Part shown: positions 54,527-64,000 of the stretch, in pieces | Layout of the letters: each line of letters begins with the position of its first letter | How positions within the stretch are numbered: position 1 is the stretch's first letter | Assembly (NCBI RefSeq): GCF_027579695.1 | Contig: NC_083569.1 | Coordinates: 77,611,149 to 77,675,148 of the forward strand | From: Neoarius graeffei | Taxonomy: Eukaryota > Chordata > Actinopteri > Siluriformes > Ariidae | Length of the DNA stretch: 64,000 bases | Reading direction: 5' to 3' | Notes under the pieces: generated by a model | The model's database searches: none | Told to the model about the DNA's origin: nothing | The model's input: only the letters and a program-made list of their open reading frames with translations | Made by a program: the position numbers and the translations under genes

Positions 54527-55444
54527 TCATCTCTTGTCCTGGGTGGCAGTGCTCTGAAGGTCCACTAGCTGTAAACAGGGGGTAGAAACCTGAGGAAAAG
54601 CAAAGTTAGAGGGTGAACTGGAAGTTGAGGCTGCACACTTAGCTGCTGCGTCCGCCCTGGCATTTCCTTGAGACACAAGATCAGTATTGTTAGTATGGAC
54701 AGCACACTTACACACAGCAATGGCTCTAGGGAGTAGAATAGCATCCAACAACTCAGAGACCAGTTTATGATGTGCAATGGGAGTTCCTGTGCTAGTGAGA
54801 AAATTTCTGTGTTTCCAAATGTTAAAAATATTGACAGATTGCCCTGCCGCCAATTTGCATGCCTTGATAAGGGCACAGAGCTCTGCGGCCTGCGCCGACA
54901 GGTTTGAGGACAGACACGACGCCTTGAGGACCTCATGATCTGAGACTACGGCAAAACCTACTTTGCTCTCTCCCGTCTCTGGGTCTCTGGAGGCTGAACC
55001 ATCCACATAGAGGACCATGTCTGTATTTTCCAAAGGGTCGCTCTTTAAGTCTGTCCTGGGGGAACAAAAATCGTTAGTGAGAGCAACACAGTCATGTGGC
55101 TCTCCATCGTTCTCTGTAAGGAGAAGACAGGCAGGATTCAGAACAGTACAATGTTTCACAATGATGTTTGGCATATCAAGTATGACAGTGTTATACTTTA
55201 ACCATCTCTGTGCTGACAAATGTGACATCTTTTTCTCCAACAGAAGCAGGGAGACAGCATGTGGGACCAAAAGGGTGAGGTGAGAATACCCCACAATATT
55301 TCTGGAACCAGTTAACGCCTTTTCAGCTGCAGCAACTGCACACAGGCAAACAGGAAGTCCAGCCGCCACTGGGTCCAATTTGCTGGAGAAGTAGGCTACA
55401 GGTCTTAATCTATCCCCGTGATTCTGCAAAAGAACAGAGGTCAT
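54527..55444 (-). pseudogene. Retroviral RNase H and connection domain
   Basis: The frame opens with the connection segment ([16 protein letters not shown]) and the RNase H domain: [11 protein letters not shown] (first Asp), [10 protein letters not shown] (Glu) and [10 protein letters not shown] (last Asp). The block that should carry the third acid, between VNIF and NIWKHRNF, is missing, so the active site is incomplete. The join to upstream RT is frameshifted. Confidence 0.82.
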
Positions 55445-56215
55445 GAAACCCTTCTTTTCATCTACAGTTTGAACGGTTTATTGGGGTCAGGCAATCCCAG
55501 AGTGGGTGTGGTCTGCAGAGCACTCTTTAGGGACATCAGGTGTGTGCGGACCAACCGCAGCATTGACTGCTTGCAGCTCTTGGACAAACCTCCACTCATT
55601 GGGCTGGGACGGTTTTCTTGCCTTCTTAACTGGGAAAATAGGAGTGATCACTGGAGAGTCCTGGCAAGGGACAATTACACCTGCCTTCAGCAATGAATCA
55701 AAGACCTGTCTTATACCTGTGATTGCTTCTGGTTTGAGTGGGTATTGGGTCTGTTTAGGCCTGAAATCTGATTTGGGGGTGATCACTGGTTCAGCATTCT
55801 TTATTAGGCCTACATCATGTTTACCCTTCGCCCAAATGGAATTTGGAACTCCCGCCAATTTGGGGTGCACCTCTGCTGGAGTTATGCCTGTGGAAACAGA
55901 GACAAACAGGCCACTATGGCCGGGGTCCCCAGGACCCTGGTCATCAGTGGCTAATATTACGCTGCGCTTAACATGCACACACATAGCATGACCTTGTTTG
56001 TAGACCCCAAGCTTTTGGCAAAACAACACACTAGGGTCCTCTGTTTGGGACCATTCATTGCCATTGACTGCGCACTTCTTGACCCATTTCCCCACGTCTT
56101 TCCAATGGGCGGCTTGTGGCTTTGCTAATGAGACATGGGGTATAGAATTAACGATGTCAAAGAAATCATGCTGGCAGCAGCCGACCTCACAGTCCTCTGA
56201 CATGAGGCCGCGCAT
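55445..56215 (-). pseudogene. Retroviral reverse transcriptase, core deleted
   Basis: The fingers part is recognisable (QYPLKPEAITGIRQ, SLLKAGVIVPCQDSP, WRFVQELQAVN). Directly after it (near 55540) the sequence jumps to the block just before the connection domain ([11 protein letters not shown] in another frame). The whole polymerase core, including the YxDD motif, is absent; by family length this is roughly 0.5-0.6 kb lost. Confidence 0.8.
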
Positions 56216-56587
56216 TACATGTTTGAGAACACTGCAATGAACATTGATGCAGCTGTTCAGACAACGAGTAAAATGGACCTACACAGTCTTTCAAACTCTA
56301 CATCTTGCCCTTGGTGAACATGTGCTGTGCAATGCAAATCTTCCTCTTTCATATAACCTGTGTCAACTGATGAGGTGTTCAAGTGTGCGAACTGTACAAG
56401 GTGTTTGGGAGTTTGTGTGAGTTGATCTGAGCAGAGCCGCCAGACATACACATATAGGGGGCTTCCAAGACCATACTGCACACTGCACATTTCACTTACT
56501 TCAATAGTTAGTCCATCTGGAGTGGACGTGAGATTTACTCCTAATTTGCACATTAAATCGTGTGCTAACAAATTTACTGGACATGTA

Positions 56588-58196
56588 CAGTGGTGCTTGA
56601 AAGTTTGTGAACCCTTTAGAATTTTCTATATGTCTGCATAAATATGGCCTAAAACATCATCAGGTTTTCATGAAAGTCCTAAAAGTAGATAAAAAGAACC
56701 CAGTTAAACCAATGAGACAAAAATATTATACTTGGTCATTTATTTATTGAGGAAAATGATCCAATATTACATATCTGTGAGTGGCAAAAGTATGTGAACA
56801 TTTGCTTTCAGTATCTGGTGTGATCCTCTTGTGCAGCAATAACTGCAACTAAACGTTTGCGGTAACTGTTGATCAGTCCTGCACATTGGCTTGGAGGAAT
56901 TTTAGCCTGTTCCTCCATACAGAACAGCTTCAACTCTGGGATGTTGGTGGGTTTCCTCACATGAACTGCTCGCTTCAGGTCCTTCCACAACATTTCGATT
57001 GGATTAAGGTCAGGACTTTGACTTGGCCATTCCAAAACATTAACTTTATTCTTCTTTAACCATTCTTTGGTAGAACGACTTGTGTGCTTAGGGTTGTTGT
57101 CTTGCTGCATGACCCACCTTCTCTTGAGATTCAGTTCATGGACAGATGTCCTGACATTTTCCTTTAGAATTCACTGGTATAATTCAGAATTCATTGTTCC
57201 ATCAATGATGGCAACCTGTCCTGGCCCAGATGCAGCAAAACAGGCCCAAACCATGATACTACCACCACCATGTTTCACAGATGGGATAAGGTTCTTATGC
57301 TGGAATGCAGTGTTTTCCTTTCTCCAAACATAATGCTTCTCATTTAAACCAAAAAGTTCTATTTTGGTCTCATCCGTCCACAAACATTTTTCCAATAGCC
57401 TTCTGGCTTGTCCACGTGATCTTTAGCAAACTGCAGATGACCAGCAATGTTCTTTTTGGAGAGCAGTGGCTTTCTCCTTGCAACCCTGCCATGCACACCA
57501 TTGTTGCTCAGTGTTCTCCTGATGGTGGACTCATGAACATTAACATTAGCCAATGTGAGAGAGGCCTTTGGCTGCTTAGAAGTTATCCTGGGGTCCTTTG
57601 TGACCTCGTTGACCATTACACACCTTGCTCTTGGAGTGATCTTTGTTGGTCGACCACTCCTGGGGAGGGTAACAATGGTCTTGAATTTCCTCCATTTGTA
57701 CACAATCTGTGTGACTGTGGATTGGTGGAGTCCAAACTCTTTAGAGATGGTTTTGTAACCTTTTCCAGCCTGATGAGCATCAACAACACTTTTTCTGAGG
57801 TCCTCAGAAATCTCCTTTGTTCGTGCCATGATACACTTCCACAAACATGTGTTGTGAAGATCAGACTTTGATAGATCCCTGTTCTTTAAATAAAACAGGG
57901 TGCCCACTCACACCTGATTGTCATCCCATTGATTGAAAACCCCTGACTCTAATTTCACCTTCAAATTAACTGCTAATCCTAGAGGTTCACATACTTTTGC
58001 CACTCACAGATATGTAATATTGGATCATTTTCCTTAATAAATAAATAACCAAGTATAATATTTTTGCCTCATTTGTTTAACTGGGTTCCCTTTATCTACT
58101 TTTAGGACTTGTGGGAAAATCTGATGATGTTTTAGGTCATATTTATGCAGAAATATAGAAAATTCTAAAGGGTTCACAAACTTTCAAGCACCACTG
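56588..58196 (-). mobile_element. Full-length Tc1-like transposon in the retroviral protease
   Basis: Same family as 5535-7135, reverse orientation. Flanked by TA at 56586-56587 and 58197-58198 with intact inverted ends. Confidence 0.93.
56808..57829 (-). pseudogene. Tc1-like transposase with frameshift and stop
   Basis: ATG at 57829 (MARTKEISEDLRKSVV). The frame is open through the helix-turn-helix (KEFGLHQSTVTQIVYKW) to about 57375, where one T is missing relative to 5535-7135. It then continues with [10 protein letters not shown], meets a TGA near 57171 (CAA in the sister copy) and resumes with QQDNNPKHTS and NPIEMLWKDL. The three catalytic acids are all retained here, in contrast to the sister copy. 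Confidence 0.9.
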
Positions 58197-58699
58197 TATG
58201 TGAGATGAGGAATGAGTGGGACGTAACTATTCCTCCCTTGCTTTTACACAAGAGGTTGACTGAGAAAGTTTCGGTCACAGGTCGTCCTGAGATGCCCATT
58301 GTCTGAATAGAATTTGAGCTGAGTGGTGGGTCTACTGGAAGCACCCCATGTTGTATGACTGAGTGTCCTGCTCCAGAATCTACTAAAAAGGTTAACAGAT
58401 GCCCACATACAGTGAGGGGCATACAAGGGAGTTTAGAGAAGGGAGTAGTTGTGTATTTTAACAAACTTAATGCAACTTCAGGTGTATCTATTTGGACTGG
58501 TGTATCAGGCGTTTCTGTGTAGTCTTGCTGTTGCATGCAGGTGCTGCTACTAATGTGTTTAACGTTATGTGAATGTTCCTGTCTATGTGTATCATCAGGT
58601 GTGTACAGTATGTGTTACCTCCCCTGTTCTCTGTGTGGGGCCTGTTCCCGGAGTCCACCCATCAGTCTGTTTTGCTGTACTCCTCACGGGGCCTCTGTT

Positions 58700-60040
58700 T
58701 GCTACTGTAGAGACAATCTCAAGCAATGTGTCCCTTCTGATTGCAGTTGTAGCAGGTTGCACCTTTTATCCAGGATGGGTCACCCTAGGTCATCCTGCCT
58801 CGGCCCCTACCTCGACCTCTTCCTCTTTGTCCAGGTTGAGCAGTCTGGAGAAGAGTGAGAGTGGCGGCATGTAAGTCTTGGTCTCTTTTTGTTGACTTTG
58901 TCTTCTCCTTCTCTTTCAACAGCCTTTCTGCATGCACAGCATACTGCTCGATCTTGGTGAGGCTCAGGAGTGCCCTCCACTGCAGCCAGGGTCACGGGCC
59001 TGGTCAAGCCACTGTGTTTCTCGTGCGCGGCAGTGAGACTGGCAAGAAACGCTGACACCACTTCACCATCTTCTTGCTTACACATACTGATCTTAGTCAT
59101 GTCTATGTTCAAGGGAAAGGCACTGTTCAGACGAGCACAGAAAGCAGTGATGGTATCTCTGTACTCACCACTGCCAGCCATGCTCCAGTCTGGTGTAGTC
59201 ATTCGCTGGTCAGCTTCCGGCCACTCTCTGGAAACTTTGTTCCAATCTATACCCATCTTGGTCATGAGCAGGCGGCGAAGTTCATGGGTGGTCGGTCAGA
59301 ATTCTCTGCAAAACATCAACAGTTCGTTACCAAATCTCTTTCCTCCTACCTCTCTCACATTGGGAAGAGAAGCCATGCTTTCCTTCATGTCAGCTGTCAT
59401 CCAGGGTCTGTGGACTAGAAGCACACTCTCAGCTCCAGCCACTTCCACTATTGGAAGATGAAGGACTTCAGACTTTAGATTATGGCCTTGTGGACCCACT
59501 GGTGAGCATGTGGTCAGGTCCAGGAGGGTGTCTCTTCTGTCACCATATGCAAGACTGGATCTCGTGTGTGATGGAGAAGCGAGGGGAGGCGCTGACACTG
59601 GAGGCAGCTGGTAGGCTGGGAGAGATTCCAGAGGTACAGTTTTTTTTTTTTTGCTTTGTCTCGACTTCTCCCCCTTTCTGTGGGTGAGGCGCTTGTGGGA
59701 GTGATGCTCCGCCTTGCTGAGGAGGCAGTGTGTGTCAGGGTGGTGGGGCAGACTCCAGGTCAGGGTCCATCTGAAATTTCAAACACTGAGAAGAGGGTGA
59801 GAGCCCTGCCTGTCATTTCTCTCTTTTGTACTCTCTCTTAAGTGTTTCTTCTTTGCATGCAGAAAATGCCCACCAGTCCCCTAAGAACTTAACATTATCT
59901 ACAGACTCTTCTTTTCCCTTCCGTTTCAACTTTCCTTCTAACTGTTCTATCTGCCTGGGACTAAAACTGCCCTTCTCAGGGAATCCTAAGTCCTTTACCT
60001 ATATGTCAAACTGTGCCAACTTACCGTTTCTGCTCCCCAT
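58700..60040 (-). pseudogene. Retroviral gag
   Basis: ATG at 60040 starts MGSRNG, an N-myristoylation signal for matrix. An in-frame TAG follows after about 15 codons (near 60001). Next come a proline-rich part (about 59800-59600), capsid (59598-59296 and 59265-58807, e.g. VHRPWMTADMKESM and MGIDWNKV) and a nucleocapsid CCHC finger (58754-58713: CYNCNQKGHIA, stop, DC; the stop is TGA). Frames shift at least once between capsid pieces. Confidence 0.8.
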
Positions 60041-60530
60041 TGTACCCTATTATATCGATAGGTTATGACAACAATGGCTGAGTTTTTTACTAGGATCACA
60101 AGAAGAACAGGTTGGACTATGTCCAAAAATGTGACACAATAATCCTTTAGGTATGTTCTTATTAGTAAACAATTTATCTGACATTTACCTTAAGCTAAAA
60201 GCAGGTATCATTTAGCACAACAACCTCAAAGACAACTCACACATGTGTACAAGGTCTATTTCTCTGTTTCAGAATTTGGAGGAGGACAGTACTCTGTTAA
60301 TTCATCAATATTTTGCGTGCACACCAGTGTTTCTTGGCGACTTCATGATCGAACCTCTCTATCCCATTCCTATGACGGGCCAGTTGTTCACACAGAACAA
60401 AGGGAGCAAGATTCAATTCTCTCCCAGTTACGAATCACTGAACGTGAATCCGTCGAAACACACACCCGTACTTCCCTCGCTCAAGTAGGTGAGCCATTAC
60501 CCAGTCGTCACTTAGGCGGATTTTCTCTTA
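60041..60530 (-). other. Retroviral leader region, 5' LTR not recognised
   Basis: This should hold leader, primer-binding site and 5' LTR. I could not find a primer-binding site or similarity to the 52.2-52.6 kb LTR-like sequence, so the 5' LTR may be lost or replaced at the LINE boundary. Confidence 0.4.
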
Positions 60531-60534
60531 CACA

Positions 60535-63500
60535 ACCCAATAAACTCGTCTCGTCTCATCGCAGCATACTCTGATCAGAGCGTAGCTTCTCTTACGGCAG
60601 TGTGGTAAAAACGTCTATTCTGAGCAACCCTAGTTGCCTTTTCCATAGACCCAAAAACCTCTTTCATAGTTCTATCCCATCTACATCTTGGCCTTCCTCT
60701 GCTACGCTTCCCCGGAATGTATGCCTCAAGAACTCGCTTCTCCATCCCATCATGCCTCACTATGTGACCAAAGTATTTCAGCTTCTGTCTCTGAACATAT
60801 TGTAGCAGCCAGTCACTGGTTACTTGTAGCTCCTTCCTGATGTCTTCATTTGTGCGCCTTTCCACCCAGGGGACTCTCAAAATCCTGCGGTAGCATTTGT
60901 TTTTAAATGATGTGATTCTTTGCTCATCTGTCTTCCGAAGGACCCAAGCCTCACAAGCATAAGTTGCTATTGGGAAAATGCAGGCTCTGAGAACTCTGAG
61001 CTTTGTCTCCTTATCCTGTCCTGTCCATAACTTCTTCATCCCATTCAAGGCTTTCAAACCCATGGCCAGTCTACTCTTGATTTCCATGCTGACATCACCA
61101 TCATTCTGGATTCTTGCACCAAGATATTTGAAATTATCAACTTCCTCTAATATTGATCCATCAACACTAACACTTTCATCATTCCTGTCATCCTTACTGG
61201 CCACTGCCATAATATTTGTCTTGGAAGCATTCATTTTCAACCCATACTCTTTGCTCTTCTCATTTAGTGAGGTGACATATTTCTCCAGTCCAGATCTTGA
61301 CTTGGAGATCACAGCTGCATCATCTGCGTATCTGAGGTCCCCCATCTTTGACCCTCCTACGTGAAGCAAATCAAACTGTTCTGTTGCGTCGTCATCCAGC
61401 ACCTCCCTCATTATGTTCTCCGTGTAGATGTTAAAGAGCGCTGGAGAGAGTATACATCCTTGTCGGACACCCTTCTTGATACCAAATCAGTCTGTAGTGC
61501 CACACTCCAGCCTGACTGCTGACTGCTGATCCCCATACAGAGATATAATTAACTTAATCACATGTGGTGGAAAACCCATCTTCAACATCACAGTCCACAG
61601 TTGCTTGTATCTGACATTATCAAAGGCTTTGGAGTAGTCCACAAAACAGATGTACAAATCTTGGTTCATTTCACGGCATTTCTGGATCAGTAACTGGAGG
61701 TTAAATATGTGGTCTCTGGTACCTTGATGTTTCATAAAACCAGCCTGTGCAGCATCCATTTCCATCTCCAGATTCTGAGTCATTCTGCTGAGAAGTATTT
61801 ACAGCATGATTTTGCTTGCGTGACAGATGAGGGATATTGTTCTGTAATTTTCACAACATTGCAAGTCTTCCTTCTTGGGCAAAGGCACAAACAGGGCATG
61901 ACACCAGTCAACAGGCCACTCTCCTGTCTGCCAGATCTTTATGCAGAGCTTATACATCAGATTAACAGCTGCTTCTCCACCAGCAAGTAGTAGTTCTGCT
62001 TGCAGACCATCGCATCCTGGTGACTTCCTTCCCTTAAGAGCTTTTATTGCATGATCTACTTCCGATCGCAAAGGAGTTAGCAAACTATCTTCTGTTGGCT
62101 CCGCCATCAACAAGCTCTCTCCTACTTCTTCCTCGATCTCTTCATCCTCATACAGTTCACTACAGTACTCTTTCCAGCGACCTAGGATGTCCACAGCTTC
62201 TGTTAATGTTCTTCCATCTTTAGTCTTTATGACATTCAGGCTGGGTTTAAACTTCCTGGTCAGGTTCTTTATTTCACCATACATTGCTTTGCTGTTTCCT
62301 GCTTTACTGTGAGCCTCAATACTACTGCATTTTCCCAAAAGATGTTGTTTTTTGTCCTTTCTGCATGCCTTCTGAATCTCTTTGGTTGCTTCACGATACG
62401 CCAAGCTGGCAACACTAACACCTCCCTCCTTCATACTTCTCCTTTTCTCAATAAGTTTGAGAGTCTCTTCAGTTATCCAGGCTGATCTCTTCCTCTTTCG
62501 CTGAGGTAAGTGTTGCTTGGCTGTTGTGAGAGTTGCCTCCTTTGTTCTTTCCCAAAGTTCATTTGGTGTCATTTCTTCTGCCGCAGCTGCCAATGCCTCA
62601 AACTGGTTGTGTACCTCTACTGAGAAGACACCTGGTGTCTTTGACACGTCAAACCTCACCACGGGTGCACATTTCTTCTTAACTTTGACTTTGCATCTCA
62701 TGTCCATGCACAACAACTGGTGATCTGATCCGCAGTCAGCTCCAGGGAGGGTGCGGGTGTTGCAGACACTTGATCTCATGGTCTTGCGTACGAGGATGTA
62801 GTCAATCTGGTTCAGTGTTATTCCATTTGGGGCTGTCCATGTGTACAGTTGGCGCTTATGGTGTTTAAACAGAGTGTTGCATATGCTCAGTTAATTTGAC
62901 ACAGCAAACGATACAAGTTGTTCTCCCTTGTCATTTCTCTGTCCAAGCCCGAAACTTCCAACTGCTGTCTCTTCTCCCAGTTCAAATCCTTCTCCTACTT
63001 TTGCATTAAAGTCTCCCATTAGTATAACCATTTCACTTGCTGGAGTTGAATCAAGCACTTGCTGTATACTCTCATAAAACTGATCAGCCTCCTCATCAGA
63101 CGCAGTGCTAGTTGGTGCATAGGCTTGGATGACTGTGATATTTGCTGGTTGACCTTGCAGTTTCAGTGTCAGTACCCTATCACTAACTGGATTATATCCC
63201 AGGAGAGACTTGGCGACAGTATCATTCAGGTATATTCCAACACCTCCCAGTCCTGATTTTTCTCCTCCAGAGTATATCAGCTACCTCCTTCATCAGGTCA
63301 GAAATGACCTTGACCTGCCCATCTGTGCTCTGCGATACCCATAATGCTGATGTTATAGCGCTGTGCTTCTCCGATGACCATATTGAGCTGTCCTGCCATT
63401 AGACTCCTAACGTTCCATGTTGCGATTCGCATGTGGTTTCGTAGCCGTATTCTGGGGCTTTCCTCACTATCGCCTTCAAGTCGTGAACTTCCCTGAGGAT

Positions 63501-63800
63501 TTGGTGCACGCCCATCATCTTGAGCAGTGGTACTTGCATCCACAATAGACTCTTCGCCAGTAGCAATTTGAAGAACTTCAGACCTGGTGGAGCCACCTGT
63601 CGTCCTAGAAACTCGATTTCCATTTCTACGTACTGCCATTAGAGTGTGTAGGTGATAGTAAATGTGGTAGGTCGCCATTACTTTCCACATTCGCAGTACC
63701 CAACTAACTAGGGCAGTAATGCCAGCCGTTGACCATTCCAGTTCATCCGCCTGCCACTAAAATCCAGTCACTGTGTCAATAGTCTGTCACTGCACGCTGC
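60535..63800 (-). mobile_element. RTE-like LINE, nearly full length
   Basis: The minus strand encodes APE endonuclease, linker, reverse transcriptase and C-terminal region in order over about 3.1 kb, then a short 3' region ending near gatgagacgagacgag. The 5' UTR is probably in 63.7-64.0 kb and may run beyond the window. Confidence 0.8.
60575..63690 (-). pseudogene. LINE endonuclease/reverse transcriptase polyprotein, interrupted
   Basis: Blocks in order: IATWNVRSL and GIAEHRW (endonuclease start, 63450-63300), QAYAPTS and GDFNAKVG (63150-63020), GSDHQLL (62735), a linker, RT with GRKSPGCDGLQAELL, ENYRTISLI, FVDYSKAFDNV, KKGVRQGCILSP and catalytic YADD (61330), and a C-terminal YFGHIVRHDG, RSRGRPRCRW. 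Stops lie at 61797-61799 (TAA) and near 61485 (TGA where Trp is expected). The endonuclease part has at least two breaks (near 63298 and 62885). It would nick DNA and prime reverse transcription of its own RNA. Confidence 0.88.
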
Positions 63801-64000
63801 TTACTGGATCTGCGTCCTGCTGCCGACGAGGGCCTTCTCGGCTTTATGGTGCCGATAATTCGTCAGTTACAGAGAGGGTACTAATGGTCTCTTATGCGCA
63901 TTTTATAGAGCTCAGCTGAGGCCACAACTAAGTCCACGCATGACCTTCCCTCTCTGTCCAGATGCAGTTTAACATCTTACCCAGGACGTCTTACCCAATA
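63801..64000. other. Window end, probable LINE 5' UTR or flank
   Basis: GC-moderate sequence without ORFs; the upstream limit of the LINE cannot be set. Confidence 0.3.

Larger units (their letters stand above)
56257..58536 (-). pseudogene. Retroviral aspartic protease region, split by Tc1
   Basis: The N-terminal part (58536-58198) has the aspartic protease signature FLVDSGAGHSVI; the C-terminal part (56585-56257) continues beyond the Tc1. The frame on the two sides is consistent across the TA target, so the split is due only to the Tc1 insertion. Protease would cleave Gag-Pol. Confidence 0.8.
52614..60040 (-). mobile_element. Gammaretrovirus-like endogenous retrovirus, defective
   Basis: Minus-strand order is gag (from 60040), nucleocapsid finger (58754-58713), protease (58536-56257, with Tc1 inside), reverse transcriptase, RNase H, integrase, a short env transmembrane remnant, purine tract and LTR-like start. 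The protein style (LPDP..PF ahead of RNase H, integrase C-terminal LKPGDWIVVKDF and WIHASHC) is of the gamma/epsilon type. Breaks include stops, frameshifts and at least three large internal deletions. It cannot be functional. Confidence 0.85.

Noticed and set aside
55506..55991. 161 aa plus-strand ORF
   Set aside because: Antisense shadow of the retroviral RT region.

Overview
The window is vertebrate nuclear DNA, almost certainly from a ray-finned fish. The evidence is at least ten V-SINE type copies (the DANA/Mermaid kind), several Tc1/mariner families, Penelope-like, hAT, PIF/Harbinger and LINE elements typical of teleosts, long (CA)n, (GA)n and (GAAT)n arrays, and no compact operon-like coding. 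A catfish-like (otophysan) origin is possible, but I cannot show it. There are no bacterial genes, rRNA genes or CRISPR arrays.

Only one stretch looks like host-gene sequence. It is a GC/CpG-rich block at about 29.94-30.35 kb that ends in ATG codons followed at once by a consensus splice donor (GTGAGT at 30347). I read it as the promoter and first exon of an unidentified plus-strand gene. If so, everything from 30.35 kb to the window end could be intron 1. Nearly all remaining recognisable coding is transposon-derived and broken.

Layout. 0-1.07 kb: TIR-bounded element made of ~178 bp repeats. 2.0-3.7 kb: composite repeat carrying a V-SINE, then a GGAGCTCC-ended element. 4.6-7.1 kb: three Tc1-family elements in a row. 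7.4-9.4 kb: SINEs and a possible solo LTR. 10.0-12.7 kb: 5'-truncated LINE (minus) ending in (GATT)n. 13.0-14.6 kb: Tc1 copy. 16-17.8 kb: fish 'gggcccgagcacc' repeat and a 40 bp x 10 minisatellite. 18.2-21.3 kb: Tc1 deletion derivative stuffed with TTAGCATGCTAAC repeats, a SINE, LINE 3' ends and a Harbinger MITE. 21.4-22.4 kb: 286 bp tandem duplication carrying a small ORF. 24.7-25.9 kb: mariner-type deletion derivative. 26.4 kb: Harbinger MITE. 27.6-29.5 kb: Tc1 MITE > Penelope-like element > hAT MITE nest. 33-34.5 kb: SINE and hAT in a GTACC-rich element. 37.9-42.1 kb: one Tc1 copy hit by four separate insertions. 43.1-45.4 kb: inverted pair of ~520 bp elements. 47-48.2 kb: second composite-repeat copy. 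48.2-52.0 kb: BED-finger hAT split by another hAT, itself split by Tc1. 52.6-60.0 kb: minus-strand gammaretrovirus-like endogenous retrovirus with large deletions and a Tc1 in its protease region. 60.5-63.7 kb: RTE-like LINE (minus), nearly full length but interrupted.

The main interest is insertion history. Many junctions keep exact target-site duplications (8 bp for hAT, TA for Tc1, TTA/TAA for Harbinger, 11-14 bp for SINEs, 18 bp for the Penelope-like element), so the relative order of events can be read from the sequence. Several MITE-like repeats keep a short conserved N-terminal coding stub of their presumed parent element. Recognition of families rests on remembered consensus features; no database search was possible.
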